DNA from: Hemileia vastatrix
Lineage: Eukaryota; Basidiomycota; Pucciniomycetes; Pucciniales; Zaghouaniaceae
Assembly: GCA_030280995.1 (NCBI GenBank)
Contig: JASXTE010000012.1
Location: 9,275,001-9,339,000, forward strand
DNA length: 64,000 nucleotides
Direction: 5' to 3'
The notes under the pieces were generated by a model. The model was given only the letters and a program-made list of their open reading frames with translations. It did no database searches and was not told where the DNA came from. Of the stretch, positions 23,365 through 32,751 are shown in pieces (the first letter of the stretch is position 1; each line of letters starts with the position of its first letter). The translations under genes were made by a program, and so were the position numbers.

Positions 23365-24674
23365 TATTCTGAGATTTCTTTAAAAGAACAAATAGCACAG
23401 GATTCCCCAGAGTTACCTGTGGCTAGTTCATCTAAAAAAAATTAGTTCCAGAAATACATGTTGATACCCCTGAGTTTCCATTAAAAATTAATGATGCACC
23501 AGGACCTTCAACAGAGGGATTAACCAATGAGATTACTGCACAACTAGAGAAGTTACAGCTGCTCCTTACTCAGAAACAAGCTTGTACTATGGAGACTCCT
23601 TCAAATTAAAAGAATTGGCCAAAACTTGACCAGTATCCAACATTTGATGGTGATTCTTCTTCTGATTGGCAGAAATTTATTTGCAGAATTGATAACTTAA
23701 AAAATTCTTATAAACTCCCAGATGAGGAAATTGTGTCTAAGTTAATTTCTTTGTTTACTAATCTTGCCCAAATGTGGTATGAATCTGTTCTCCTGGATGG
23801 GAATGACTACTCATGGGATGATTGGAAGAAATTGATTAAATCACAATTTAGTGGCTCCAAGTTCAGAATGGCTCAACAAAGGCAGTATGAGGAAACTAGA
23901 TATAGCTCTTCTACTGATAAACGTATTGAGTTCTTAATGAAACTTGTAAAAATCTTGAGGGCAATGGACTCAAATATGGAGTTTGAGTTATGGAAGGACA
24001 GGATCCTTTATAAATTACCAATGTCTCTGATAGACTTAATAGTAGCTAGGACTGAGTTCTCCAGAGAACCCTCTTCTTTCATTAATACTTGTAATGAGAT
24101 CCTCCTAAACAATAAGTATGATTCCAGAAGATTCATTCCTAGGACCCCTTTGGAGAAACCCTCCACTTACCAACAGAAACCTCTGGAAAAGGTTGGTAAA
24201 CCTTCTGCCCCTGTTGCACCAAAAAAGTATGCAACAAACACTTGCTTCAAGTGCAACAAGCCTTGGCAGAAAGGCCATGTTTGTGACAAGAAGATAAATC
24301 TTGTAGAACAAACAGAGGAGCATGATGATGTCCCAGTAGCACTGGATGATACGTCAAGTGATTGTGCCAGCAATATTTCATATGAGTCTCAACAAGAACT
24401 CTTGATTCTGGAAGAGGATATTCATTACTTAAATACCATTGATATTGATAATAATTCTTTATCTACAATTGAAGATTCTGAGATTATAAAGAACATTGAG
24501 GATAGCTCAATTGTTATTGCCCCTCTCAAGACACTTGTCTTGATTAATGAAACAAGCATTGAAGTTGTTCTGGATTCTGAAGCTGGAGGAAGTGTAGTTT
24601 CTGAAAGAGCACTTGCTTCAGTGGATCAAGACTATAAATCAAAACTGATGCCTATCATTTCTGAAAACTGGTGA
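23365..24674 (+). pseudogene. Gag C-terminal part, zinc knuckle and protease of copy B
   Basis: The stretch 23365-23732 carries the linker before the capsid-like domain, with stops at 23362 and near 23607. The open part 23733-24674 encodes the shared Gag domain, then the intact knuckle CFKCNKPWQKGHVC (C-x2-C-x7-H-x-C; 24243-24284). The protease motif is VVLDSEAGGSVVS, in which Gly of the D-S-G triad has become Glu, so activity is probably lost. The frame ends with TGA at 24672 inside the conserved W-R-G-Y-G-S block (Arg to stop). Confidence 0.87.
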
Positions 24675-24689
24675 GGTTATGGCTCTGTT

Positions 24690-27600
24690 TTGTCCCCCAT
24701 TGGTAAATACAAAGCCACAGTGTTTTTTAAATATAACCATGGTTTTGTAAGAGCTATTTGTGATTTTGTTGTCATGAAGAATGATAACTTAAGCAATTGG
24801 TTTATTGTAAGGAATGATATTTTAACCAAGTATGGCATAAAATTGGATCCCTCAAACAAATGTTTCACAATGGGGATGAATAGGAAGAGGAAATTCAAGA
24901 TTTCTTCCTCCAAAAAATTATTAAAACCAGAATTGAACACATGTAATTCTGTAGTTCAATATAAAGGAAGATCTACAAAAGAAATGAATGCCCTTATGTC
25001 TGAAATTGACAATGCTTCTTTTGGAGAACAACTTTCTGGTGAGGATAAAGATTCCATCATTAACTTGATGAAGTCATTTCCTATGGCCTTTGCTCATGGG
25101 TCACATGAACTAGGATTAGTTAAAGAGGAAATAAAACTTTCATTGTCTTGTCCATTAACTGATATACCACCTAATTTAAAGAAGAAGCCTTATCCTGCTT
25201 CTCCCACAAAGAGAAAAGATATTGAAGACAATATCTCTACCCTTTTAAAAATGAATATTATTGAAAAGGTAGTTGAAACACCTAAATATTGTGTTATCTC
25301 ACCTGTCCTAATTTTTATGAGAAAGATAAAGCCAGGTTATGTGGTGATTATAGAGAACTAAATACTTATACTGTTGATGATATCTATCCTTTGCCTAGAA
25401 TTAGCTCTATACATGCTACCTTACAGGGTGCTAAATATATCAGCTGTTTCGATGGTATTAAGGGATATCACCAGGTACCTGTTGAGAAAAATTCTCATAA
25501 TTTTCTGATGATTGCTACTCATATGGTTATTTATAAGTATATTAGGATGCCATTTGGCCCTAAAAATGCCCCTTCAGTTTTTCAAAAAGTCATGGATAGC
25601 ACATTCCATCAAGAGATAATTGAAGGATGGCTGATGGTTTATATTGATGATATCATTATATTCTCAAAAACATTTGGGGACCATCTCAACCACCTGTGTA
25701 AAGTGTTCCAGAAAATGGATGAAATAAATATGACACTTGCTTTAAAAAAATGTAAATTTGGTTTCCATTCTTTAAAAGTTCTTGGTCATGTTGTTTCAGG
25801 CTTACAGATATGTGTTGACCAAAATAAAGTGGCCGCCATACATCAGGTGAAGGCTCCTAATAAAGTTAGAGAGCTACAGAGTTTTTGGGGGATGTGTGAA
25901 TACTATAGACAGTATATTAAAAATTACCAAGTCATAGCTTTACCACTTACCCAATTGACTAGAAAGGATGTTGCGTTTGTCTGGAATACTGAAAGACAAA
26001 GAGCTTTTTGACACTATGAAACACTGTTTGATGTCAGCACCTATTCTTGCTTTACCTGACTTTAATCAGCCATTTGTTTTATATACTGATGCCAGTTTTA
26101 TTGGTCTGGGTTCTGCCCTCCATCAAAAACAAGTGATGAATGATAAAGTATCAGAAGTAGTAATTTGTTATACTTCAAGAACCTTGAGAAATAGTGAATT
26201 GAAATATGGTGCTACTCAATTGAAATGTTTAGCTGTAGTGTGGGCTCTAGAAAAGCTACATTATTACCTAGATGACCAGAAATTTGAACTTGTCACTGAC
26301 TGCAGTGCAGTTAAATCCCTTTTTATTTGAAAACACACAACGCAATATAGGGGGTGGACTTGCTAGCAAGTCCTCAACCTGAACTCAGATGGAACTCAGA
26401 TGGAACTCAGACTGAACTCATACTGAACCCATACTGAACTCTACTTGAACACCCACCTAAAACTGTTCTGCTGAGTGGTGTTCATCCCTGATTGAATGGT
26501 TCCTTTATCAATAGCTCAATGTGTGTTCAATCTATGGTGAGTTTGGGTCCAAGGTTGCGGACTTGCTAGCAAGTCCGCCCCCCATATTGTGTGGTGACAC
26601 CTAACAGAAATATGTTCAGATGGAAGTTAGCTGTTCAAGAGTACAGAGGGAGAATAACAATTATTCATAGGGCTGGTATTGTTCACTCAAATGTGGACAT
26701 TTTATCAAGGTTAACTTTACCAAATGATGACTCTAATCCTGCTTATGATCCTGAGGATGAAATTATTCATATTCATGGGATATATGAGGTTGATATGGAG
26801 GAAGTGCTATTTCAGCTTATTCTGGATTCATATGATAAGGACACTGACTTAAAAAAGTTATGCACCATATTAAATGATGCAAAGAATGCTTCAATACAAG
26901 CATTAATTAAAACCCTTCCACCAAAGTACCAAAAAACTTTGGAAAAAGGTAAATTTTCAATTGATGAAGGATATCTATATTATAGAAGAAAGTTGAGTAA
27001 TGTCATTGTTATTCCTTCTTCTATGAAAGAAATCATCTTGAAAATTTGTCATGATGACATATTAGCTGGACATTTTGATCTTGAAAAAACAATGATCAGA
27101 ATTAAAAACACTGCTTGGTGGGTGAATATGTCTGAGGACACCAAATTATATGTTGAATCTTGTGATTCTTGCCAAAAATCAAAAAGATTAACTGGTAAGA
27201 GAGCTGAATTAATGCAACATATTGAACTTCCTGATGCACCATGGAAAATAATAAACATGGATTTTGTAACAGGATTACCTATTGCTGGTAAAGACAGTTA
27301 TAACTTTTGTTGGGTTATTGTGGACAGATTCACAAAAATGTGTAAATTTATCCCTACCCACAAAGATGTTTCCACTAAAGAATTAGCTTTCTTATGGTGG
27401 TCTCATATGTTTAATACTGATGGTTTTCCTAAAGCAATAATCTCTGACAGAGACCCTAAATTTACTTCTGAATTTTGGATGTCTCTGATGGATGTTTGTG
27501 GTTGTGATCTGAAACTTTCTACTGCCCATCATCCACAGACTGATGGCTTAGCTGAAAGAATGATTCATACTTTAGAGGACATAATTAAAAGGTATTGTGC

Positions 27601-28165
27601 CTTTGGCCTTGAGTATAAAGATAATGACAGATTCACTCATGGTTGGGTTACCTTACTTCCTGGGTTGGAATTTGCTTATAATAGCACTTTTCATTCTGTT
27701 ACTCAAAGAAAGCCTTTTGAGCTCTGGCTTGGATATGTTCCAAATACTCCTGCCCAAATTCTCAATAACAAAATACCTAAATTGGATATACATCCTGGTG
27801 TAAAATCTTTTCTTCAAATGCAACAACTATGTAGAAATCATGCTCAAAAATGTATTGAAAAATCATTTGAATATGAGAAGAAAAGATGGGACAAATCCCA
27901 TAAAGCATACACTTTTAAAAAGGGTGATGAAGTGTTGATTTCTACAGTCCACTTCAATTTAAAAGGTAATAACAAATTGAAAGACCCATTTGTTGGTCCA
28001 TTTGTTGTCAGAAGAATGATTGGAGATAATGCAGTTGAGGTTATTTTGTATTCTCCATATGACAGAAAACATCCTGTTTTTCCAATATCTCTTCTGAAAC
28101 CTTACACATCCAATAGTGATTTATTTCCAAAAAGGAGGGGAAGACCAAAGAAAACCCCAAATTAA
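24690..28165 (+). pseudogene. Pol of copy B, frameshifted and split by a MITE
   Basis: The protease end and the RT start are in one frame (24690-25361) and the RT palm in another (25289-26011), with motif YIDDIIIFSK near 25640-25670. RNase H is in a third frame (25968-26330: LYTDASFIG, ATQLKCLAVVWALEKL with the Glu of ATQLE changed to Lys in the first position after L). The MITE at 26336-26596 interrupts it at TDCSAVKSL. From 26591 to 28165 a single frame of 524 codons continues with RNase H NVDILSR and integrase HHCC, D (NMDFVTG), D (SDRDPKF) and E (GLAERMIHTLED), ending with TAA at 28163 before the chromodomain. Confidence 0.92.
26336..26596. mobile_element. CACTA-like MITE inside copy B, 261 bp
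   Basis: Ends CACAACGCAATATAGGGGG and CCCCCCATATTGTGTGGTG form imperfect inverted repeats. ACA flanks both sides (26333-26335 and 26597-26599). It has the same length and layout as 7084-7344. Perfect palindromes sit inside both ends: GGACTTGC-TAGCAAGTCC-type at 26356-26373, and a 22-bp one at 26557-26578 that includes GCGGACTTGC and its complement. The inserted sequence cuts RNase H between SAVKSL and TPNRNMFRW, and removing it plus one duplicated ACA nearly restores alignment with the other copies. Confidence 0.92.
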
Positions 28166-28345
28166 ATCACTGAAACAGCAGAAATTGAAAAAATTCTGAA
28201 TGACAGATTAGTCACTTCTGAAAAAGGTACAGAATACTTATTGAGATTCAAGAATAAATCATCTGAATATGATTCTTGGATATCTGGGAAGGAGATATCA
28301 AATCTTCCTACTCTATTAAAAATGTATAAAAAGAAAAAATCATAG
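28166..28345 (+). pseudogene. Chromodomain tail of copy B, separated by a stop codon
   Basis: In the same frame after TAA 28163 come about 59 residues (TETAEIEKILNDRLV...TEYLLRFKNKSSEYDSWISGKEISNLPTLLKMYK) ending at TAG 28343. They match the C-terminal chromodomain of the intact copy. The stop lies in the integrase-chromodomain linker, as in copy A, but at a different codon. Confidence 0.82.
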
Positions 28346-28378
28346 CATTTTTTTATTGTTTTTTTTAGAGTGAGGGAG

Positions 28379-29095
28379 TGTCAGCCAGGCTACTAGACTT
28401 ACCCAGTAAAATAATTAATTATCTTACTGAGTTGAATCCATGCCTTTTAGATCCTTATTAATAATTATTTATTTATTAAATACTTATGTATTAATTACAA
28501 TTAACTAACTAAGTACACTAAGTAATTAATTAATAAAAATAAGTAATTGTCCCACATATATTTTTACTCCCAGACACCATGCTCAATGATACAGATGAGA
28601 TGGGAATAAAAATTAGTATTAAAAAAATATATAAAATTATAAAAAGAAAAAATACTTTTCAAATTCCTTTAATTAGATTTTATTGATTCTATATTTCAAA
28701 TCAAATGTCCTTACACTAAAATGTGATGGACTAAAGGGTTCATAGTTTTATTTCAAATAAAATAAATACTTTTATTTACGCACTATTTAGACTTACTCTT
28801 ATTATTTCACATACTCTCTTTATTTAAGTTTTTCCTCTCAGACTCTTGTACTAGGGGGTGATAATTTGGTGTTTTATTTTCTCACATTTTGCCTATAAAA
28901 GGCCTTTTCTTTTTGTCTTTTTGATTCATTCCTTACTTACTTATTTATTATATTCACAACAAATCAATTATTATTTCTATACTTTACAACATTAGTATTT
29001 ACATCAACGTATTTCTAATCTATAAAATATATTAAGATTTAAAACTACCTCTTATTATTTGAGTAAAACAATCAAATTTATTAAGAAATATGTAC
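28379..29095 (+). repeat. 3' LTR of copy B (end approximate)
   Basis: It follows the polypurine tract TAGAGTGAGGGAG (28366-28378) and begins TGTCAGCCAGGC, identical to the start of the intact LTR. A TATA-type core promoter, GCCTATAAAAGGCC (28890-28903), corresponds to CCTATAAAAGGGCC in the intact LTR. The end was placed before the next coding-like sequence and is uncertain by tens of bases. Confidence 0.6.
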
Positions 29096-29117
29096 CTTAC
29101 TTTGGAGAGTCCATTAA

Positions 29118-30052
29118 AACCCTGAAAATCCTTGTATAACCTCGAATAAAACTTCTAGACTAAAAGGACCCCTTGACAATATCAAATATCTAACCAAACT
29201 TGGAGATGATTGAGTTGTTGCAGTTATCAGTGATACTTATAAGGCTCAAGTCATTTTGGAATTTCATTCATTTGATAGTGTAAAAGATGAATATTTTAAT
29301 CAACTATCAGATCTTATCATAACTCTTTATCAAATGGCTTTGGTTTGATTACCTATAAGGAATACAAATTTGTTGGGTGGTATCATGATTGGATTTGGTT
29401 GGAGACCAGGTTTTGTTAAAGGATATTCTCTTGGTATGTCTTATAATTTTTTTTCCATTCTTAATATCATTTCACATATTTCATTTATATAGGCATATAT
29501 ATATTGCTCAAGAATATCACTAAAGCTCAAAAAGATGAAGATTTTTGCTTATGGGACACTCTACCTTCCTTTAATACTTTTCTTGCTCTTTGACTTAAAA
29601 AGCTCTGTAATAAAGCATTTGAAAAAAATCAAGAACTTGCAACCAAAGTTGGAATACCAAATTTTTGTGACTCCAAATGGAAAGATATCACCCACAAATA
29701 TCTTTTATTTTTTAATGTTATTATCACTCATTGTGGATTCCACAATAGGATTCATATTGATAGGAATGACGCCAATTTTCTTACTTTTGGTATATTCTCA
29801 TATATCAGTCCAATAACTGGCCAACCAATACCATCTCCAGCTAAAATCAAAGGACATGGTTTATATTTTCCAGACCACCAGTGCATCATTGATTTTGGTT
29901 TGGGAAATGGTATCATCGAAACTATTTGGAATTCTTCTAAGGATAATCATCAAACGACCAAAGCACCTCCTGGTTTGGAATCCTGTCAAGATTTAACACA
30001 TTTTGGTTGCTCATTTCAAATCAGTCATAAGTTGATTCAAAGAATCATCTAG
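29118..30052 (+). pseudogene. TET/JBP-type 2-oxoglutarate, Fe(II) dioxygenase pseudogene
   Basis: Two exons, 29118-29433 and 29493-30052, joined across a 59-nt intron (GTATGT donor, TTATATAG acceptor), read as one frame. The encoded protein has MIGFGWRPGFVKGYSLG in exon 1, then FHNRIHIDRND with the metal-binding H-x-D (H codon at 29753). Further on come GHGLYFPDHQCIIDFGLGNG, the distal metal His in NHQTT (29948) and THFGCSFQIS near the end. This is the order of the fungal TET/JBP oxygenase domain, a family that oxidises 5-methylcytosine or thymine in DNA. Near the distal His, where JBP has its 2-oxoglutarate-binding Arg, there is a His (ACACAT). In-frame TGA codons occur at three sites (GDD*VVAV, ALV*LPI, LAL*LKK), so it is inactive. 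The N-terminus and the true start are not seen. Confidence 0.72.
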
Positions 30053-30394
30053 GTAAAGTTAATCAATTTAAAAAATCTTTATCTAGATCCAAAAAGTATG
30101 GGGATTAGAGTTGTCATCGAAAATTTTATATTTTTTCATAAATTTTTAATAAATATTTTTTATATATAAATTTGCTCAGGTAAAGTGATGAGCCAACCAC
30201 CTTTGGTTGTATAACAGGTAATCATGATAACATTTTTTTGTTTCATGGGGTTCCTCTAGCCTATACCTGTGGAAATTCCCAAACTTTTGTTTCTAGATTT
30301 GATCTGCATTTTGGCTTGAGGAATTGTCATTACTTTAAACTAGGAAAATTGATATATATTAGATATTTATTTAATAATTTATGTAATTATATTA
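30053..30394 (+). other. Coding-like remnant after the TET/JBP pseudogene
   Basis: A short frame reads DEPTTFGCITGNHDNIFLFHGVPL...FDLHFGLRNCHYFKL (about 30188-30345). It could be a further exon or a piece of a second diverged copy. I do not recognise it, and the evidence is only that it looks less random than its surroundings. Confidence 0.25.
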
Positions 30395-30850
30395 AATTTA
30401 GATGACTTCAACCCCTTAATTCAATAAAATGCAGGGGGGTTATTGCCAAATTTTCAAATCTGACATGTGAAATTGATGACTTAGAAAAATTTTGGTGATA
30501 CCCACCCCTTGCTTCAACAAAATGCAGGGGAGAGTATTGCCAATTTTTCAAAACAGATATAGAATTTTTTTGACTTGTAAATATTTTGCTGAAAATTTTT
30601 TGGTGATACCTGTCCCTTACTTCAATAAAATCCATGGGGGGTTTTGCCAAAATTTCTTATAAGACTTGTGAAATTCTTGACATGTAAGAATTTCGGGGAT
30701 ACCAGTAAAATGCAGGGGGTAGTAAAGCCAAAGTTTCATATAAGATTTCAAGATTCATGACATGAAAGAATTTTGGTGATACCCACCCCTTACTTCAAAA
30801 AATTCCAGGGGTGGGGGATTGTCAAATTTTCAAAGGAGACATGAAAATTT
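30395..30850. repeat. Tandem repeat array, about 80-108 bp per unit
   Basis: About five units share TTTTGGTGATACCCACCCCTT, CTTCAATAAAATGCAGGGG and GCCAAATTTTCA, with unit starts near 30405, 30494, 30602, 30694 and 30774. Each unit contains a C-rich arm (CACCCCTT) and a later G-rich arm (GCAGGGG), so a unit can fold on itself. It lies between the TET/JBP pseudogene and the MYB-like gene, inside the Harbinger element. Confidence 0.85.
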
Positions 30851-30988
30851 TATTTAAAAAAAGAATATTTAACATTAATATACAAAAATTCAAGTAATGA
30901 TTGATAGAGTAATGAAATACAGGAAATTATTGTAAATTTTATGTACAAATAAATATGAACAGTTGAAGTGTGATAGAAATAAAACAAA

Positions 30989-32337
30989 CTAGTCATCCAA
31001 CAATTTCTTTAAACGTTCAATTTCCTCAACAGATTTATTAGATTTAACACATTCTATCAAGAAATCTTTCTTTTTGGAATTTTCTTTATGATCAAACTTA
31101 TATTTCATCTGCTCTAATAGGTTTTGATGTTCAAGTGTTTTCTCCTCTTTTTTGATTTTTCAATACTTAGAGTTAACTCAAACTTCTTCTCCTCCAAATC
31201 TTAGGTCGGACCATCCTTCTGTAAAGAGAGCTCGTACTTCCTCTCTTCCAAATCTTGTAGCCTATCATCCCTCCTTAAAGAGAGCTCATATTTCTTATTT
31301 TAAAAGCTTAGAGTCTCTTTAGCAATTTCTACTTGTTCTAGAGTGATAATAAAAATCAATATAAAGTAGAAGAAAAGTAGAGTAAAGTAATAAGAGGTAT
31401 GGTATCACTTACCAGCATCATGTTTCTCTAAAAATTGTTCCATAGACAAAAAAGGGGTTTGTGATGAAGTATCACTTTTTCCTCTTCTTTGGGAGTGGAA
31501 ATTTAGACTACATGAAGCCCTACTCTTCTTGTTCAAGGTCATGTTTTTCTCCTCACCATTGTCACTACCTTCAGACTCAGTTGATTGAGGATCCTGGGTT
31601 TGTTTTTCAGCCTTTTAAGAAATAAGAAAAAGATAAGTAAATAAAAAACAGGATTGATAAGATAAAATAAAAAATAAAAAGACCACTGTTAGATTTGGTT
31701 GGGTTAAATCACCAATAGGATCTACAGAAAATCTATCTAGATTTGTCTCATTCAAATGAGGGGAGGCTTGAGTGGAGGAAGATGATGGGAAAAGATTTGC
31801 TTTAACATCATGTTTATAGATAGGATCTTCTCCATCCAACATGTTTACAGGATTAACATCAGCTCGCTCTCCAAAAATTGCATCCATCTCTTTAAAGTAA
31901 GGACATAAAGATTCAAGTTTATCTTCTATGGATTTGATACTTTTAGTTATATCAATGTCGGTAACCCCAAAACCAGTGGAAGATGAAAGAGCCTTTTCCT
32001 TCTTGTATTTGGCTCAGTAATTCTTGAAGCGTTCAGACATCTTTTTAGGCAAAAGATCAATCCTTCCCTTGGTCTTATTCTGTAATTCATTTGCCATTAG
32101 AAGATAGCCATTAAACTTTGATGCTGGGTGCCATCCTACTTTAGTTGCATACTCAGTACCAAAACAAGAATCATAGTTAGATTTGGTTTTCAGCCAGTTG
32201 ATAAGAATGAGATGATCATCTTTTTTTAATTGAACAGTCTTAGATTTCTCAGCTGAGTGGGGGAAAGAGGGAGTAGTGGGATTTGAAGAACAACTGGGTG
32301 ATGGCTGCCTTTGAGAAGATCTAGGACAAAGAGGCAT
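30989..32337 (-). pseudogene. MYB/SANT-like second protein of the Harbinger element
   Basis: The start ATG is at 32337. Exon 1 (to about 31687) encodes a Ser/Pro-rich N-terminus and a trihelix MYB-like domain: DHLILINWLKTKSNYDSCFG, GWHPASKFNGYLLMANELQNK, KMSERFKNY. After one nonsense codon (TGA, 32014-32016, where the pattern asks for an aromatic residue), AKYKKEK...SLCPYFKEMDAIFGERADVNP follows. Two further exons, 31413-31611 and 31337-30989, are bounded by consensus sites (GTAAGT donor at 31412, TTAAAAG and CACTCTAG acceptors; 75-nt introns). They encode a charged segment and a C-terminal coiled coil with additional breaks. PIF/Harbinger elements typically encode such a DNA-binding partner, which helps the transposase reach the nucleus and the element ends. 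Its opposite orientation to the transposase fits that layout. Confidence 0.8.
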
Positions 32338-32339
32338 GT

Positions 32340-32736
32340 TAGAATATAACTGAAGATGAAAAGGAGCAGAAACAAGCAGATGAGATAGCGAGGTGAAAAA
32401 GGAGCAGAAACAAGCAGGTGAGATGGTGAGGCGTTCTGAGCGGATAGAATGGATAGAATGGACAGGATGGGATGAGAATGTGAGTGTGCAGCAAGGTATA
32501 AGTCATATCCAGAGAGTAGTCCAAGATGTGGTTATGGCAGAAAATAGGTCAAGATTTGGTTATGACAGAAAGTTGTCCAAGATGTGGTTATGAAAAATTG
32601 AGTAAAAAAATGTCTGATAAGAGATGAACATTGACACGTAAAGTGTCAAATAACCCAATTATCAGAAAAAATAATTGCGGAAGATAATTGGGGTATGCAG
32701 ATTATTTTCCATAATTAATTTAATTGTGGATTGGTC
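32340..32736. promoter_or_regulatory. Upstream and subterminal region of the Harbinger right end
   Basis: This is non-coding. It holds direct repeats: GGAGCAGAAACAAGCAG twice (near 32358 and 32401) and about three copies of GTCCAAGATGTGGTTATG type (32517-32596). A perfect 7-bp inverted repeat, TTGACAC and GTGTCAA with a 5-nt loop, lies near 32630. Its position suggests the promoter of the MYB-like gene plus subterminal transposase sites. That role is inferred. Confidence 0.5.
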
Positions 32737-32751
32737 AACATTGATACCCCC

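Larger units (their letters stand above)
21456..29095 (+). mobile_element. Type-1 chromovirus copy B, nested in Harbinger, 5' LTR missing
   Basis: Leader sequence matches the leader of the intact copy (CCTAGTTGAC...TTCTTAGTCCTAGAAG at about 21605-21648, against the complement of 48095-48150). Gag, protease, RT, RNase H, integrase, chromodomain and a 3' LTR starting at 28379 follow. I find no 5' LTR between the transposase stop (21414) and the leader, so the left end is truncated or rearranged. A MITE splits its RNase H. The right end near 29095 is approximate. Confidence 0.88.
19913..32751. mobile_element. PIF/Harbinger DNA transposon (12.8 kb) with transposase, TET/JBP-like and MYB-like genes
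   Basis: The left end reads TAGGGGGTATCAATGTT (19913-19929) and the right end is its exact complement (32737-32753). The similarity extends imperfectly for about 15 more bases. TAA lies on both sides (19910-19912 and 32752-32754), as expected for the 3-bp TWA target duplication of PIF/Harbinger, with a two-base uncertainty at the ends. The flanks are two halves of one type-2 element: ...GGCTGATTGCTC TAA on the left and TAATGTTGCAATCTCTCCTC on the right read as one continuous stretch in the complete copy near 56370. Inside are a HARBI1-like transposase (+), a chromovirus insertion, a TET/JBP-type pseudogene (+), a tandem repeat and a MYB-like gene (-). Confidence 0.9.

Noticed and set aside
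29535..29816. Open frame as a membrane protein (hydrophobic LLFDLKSS...LLLVYSHISVQ)
   Set aside because: The neighbouring frame of the same bases carries the TET/JBP motifs across an intron. The hydrophobic frame is its shadow.
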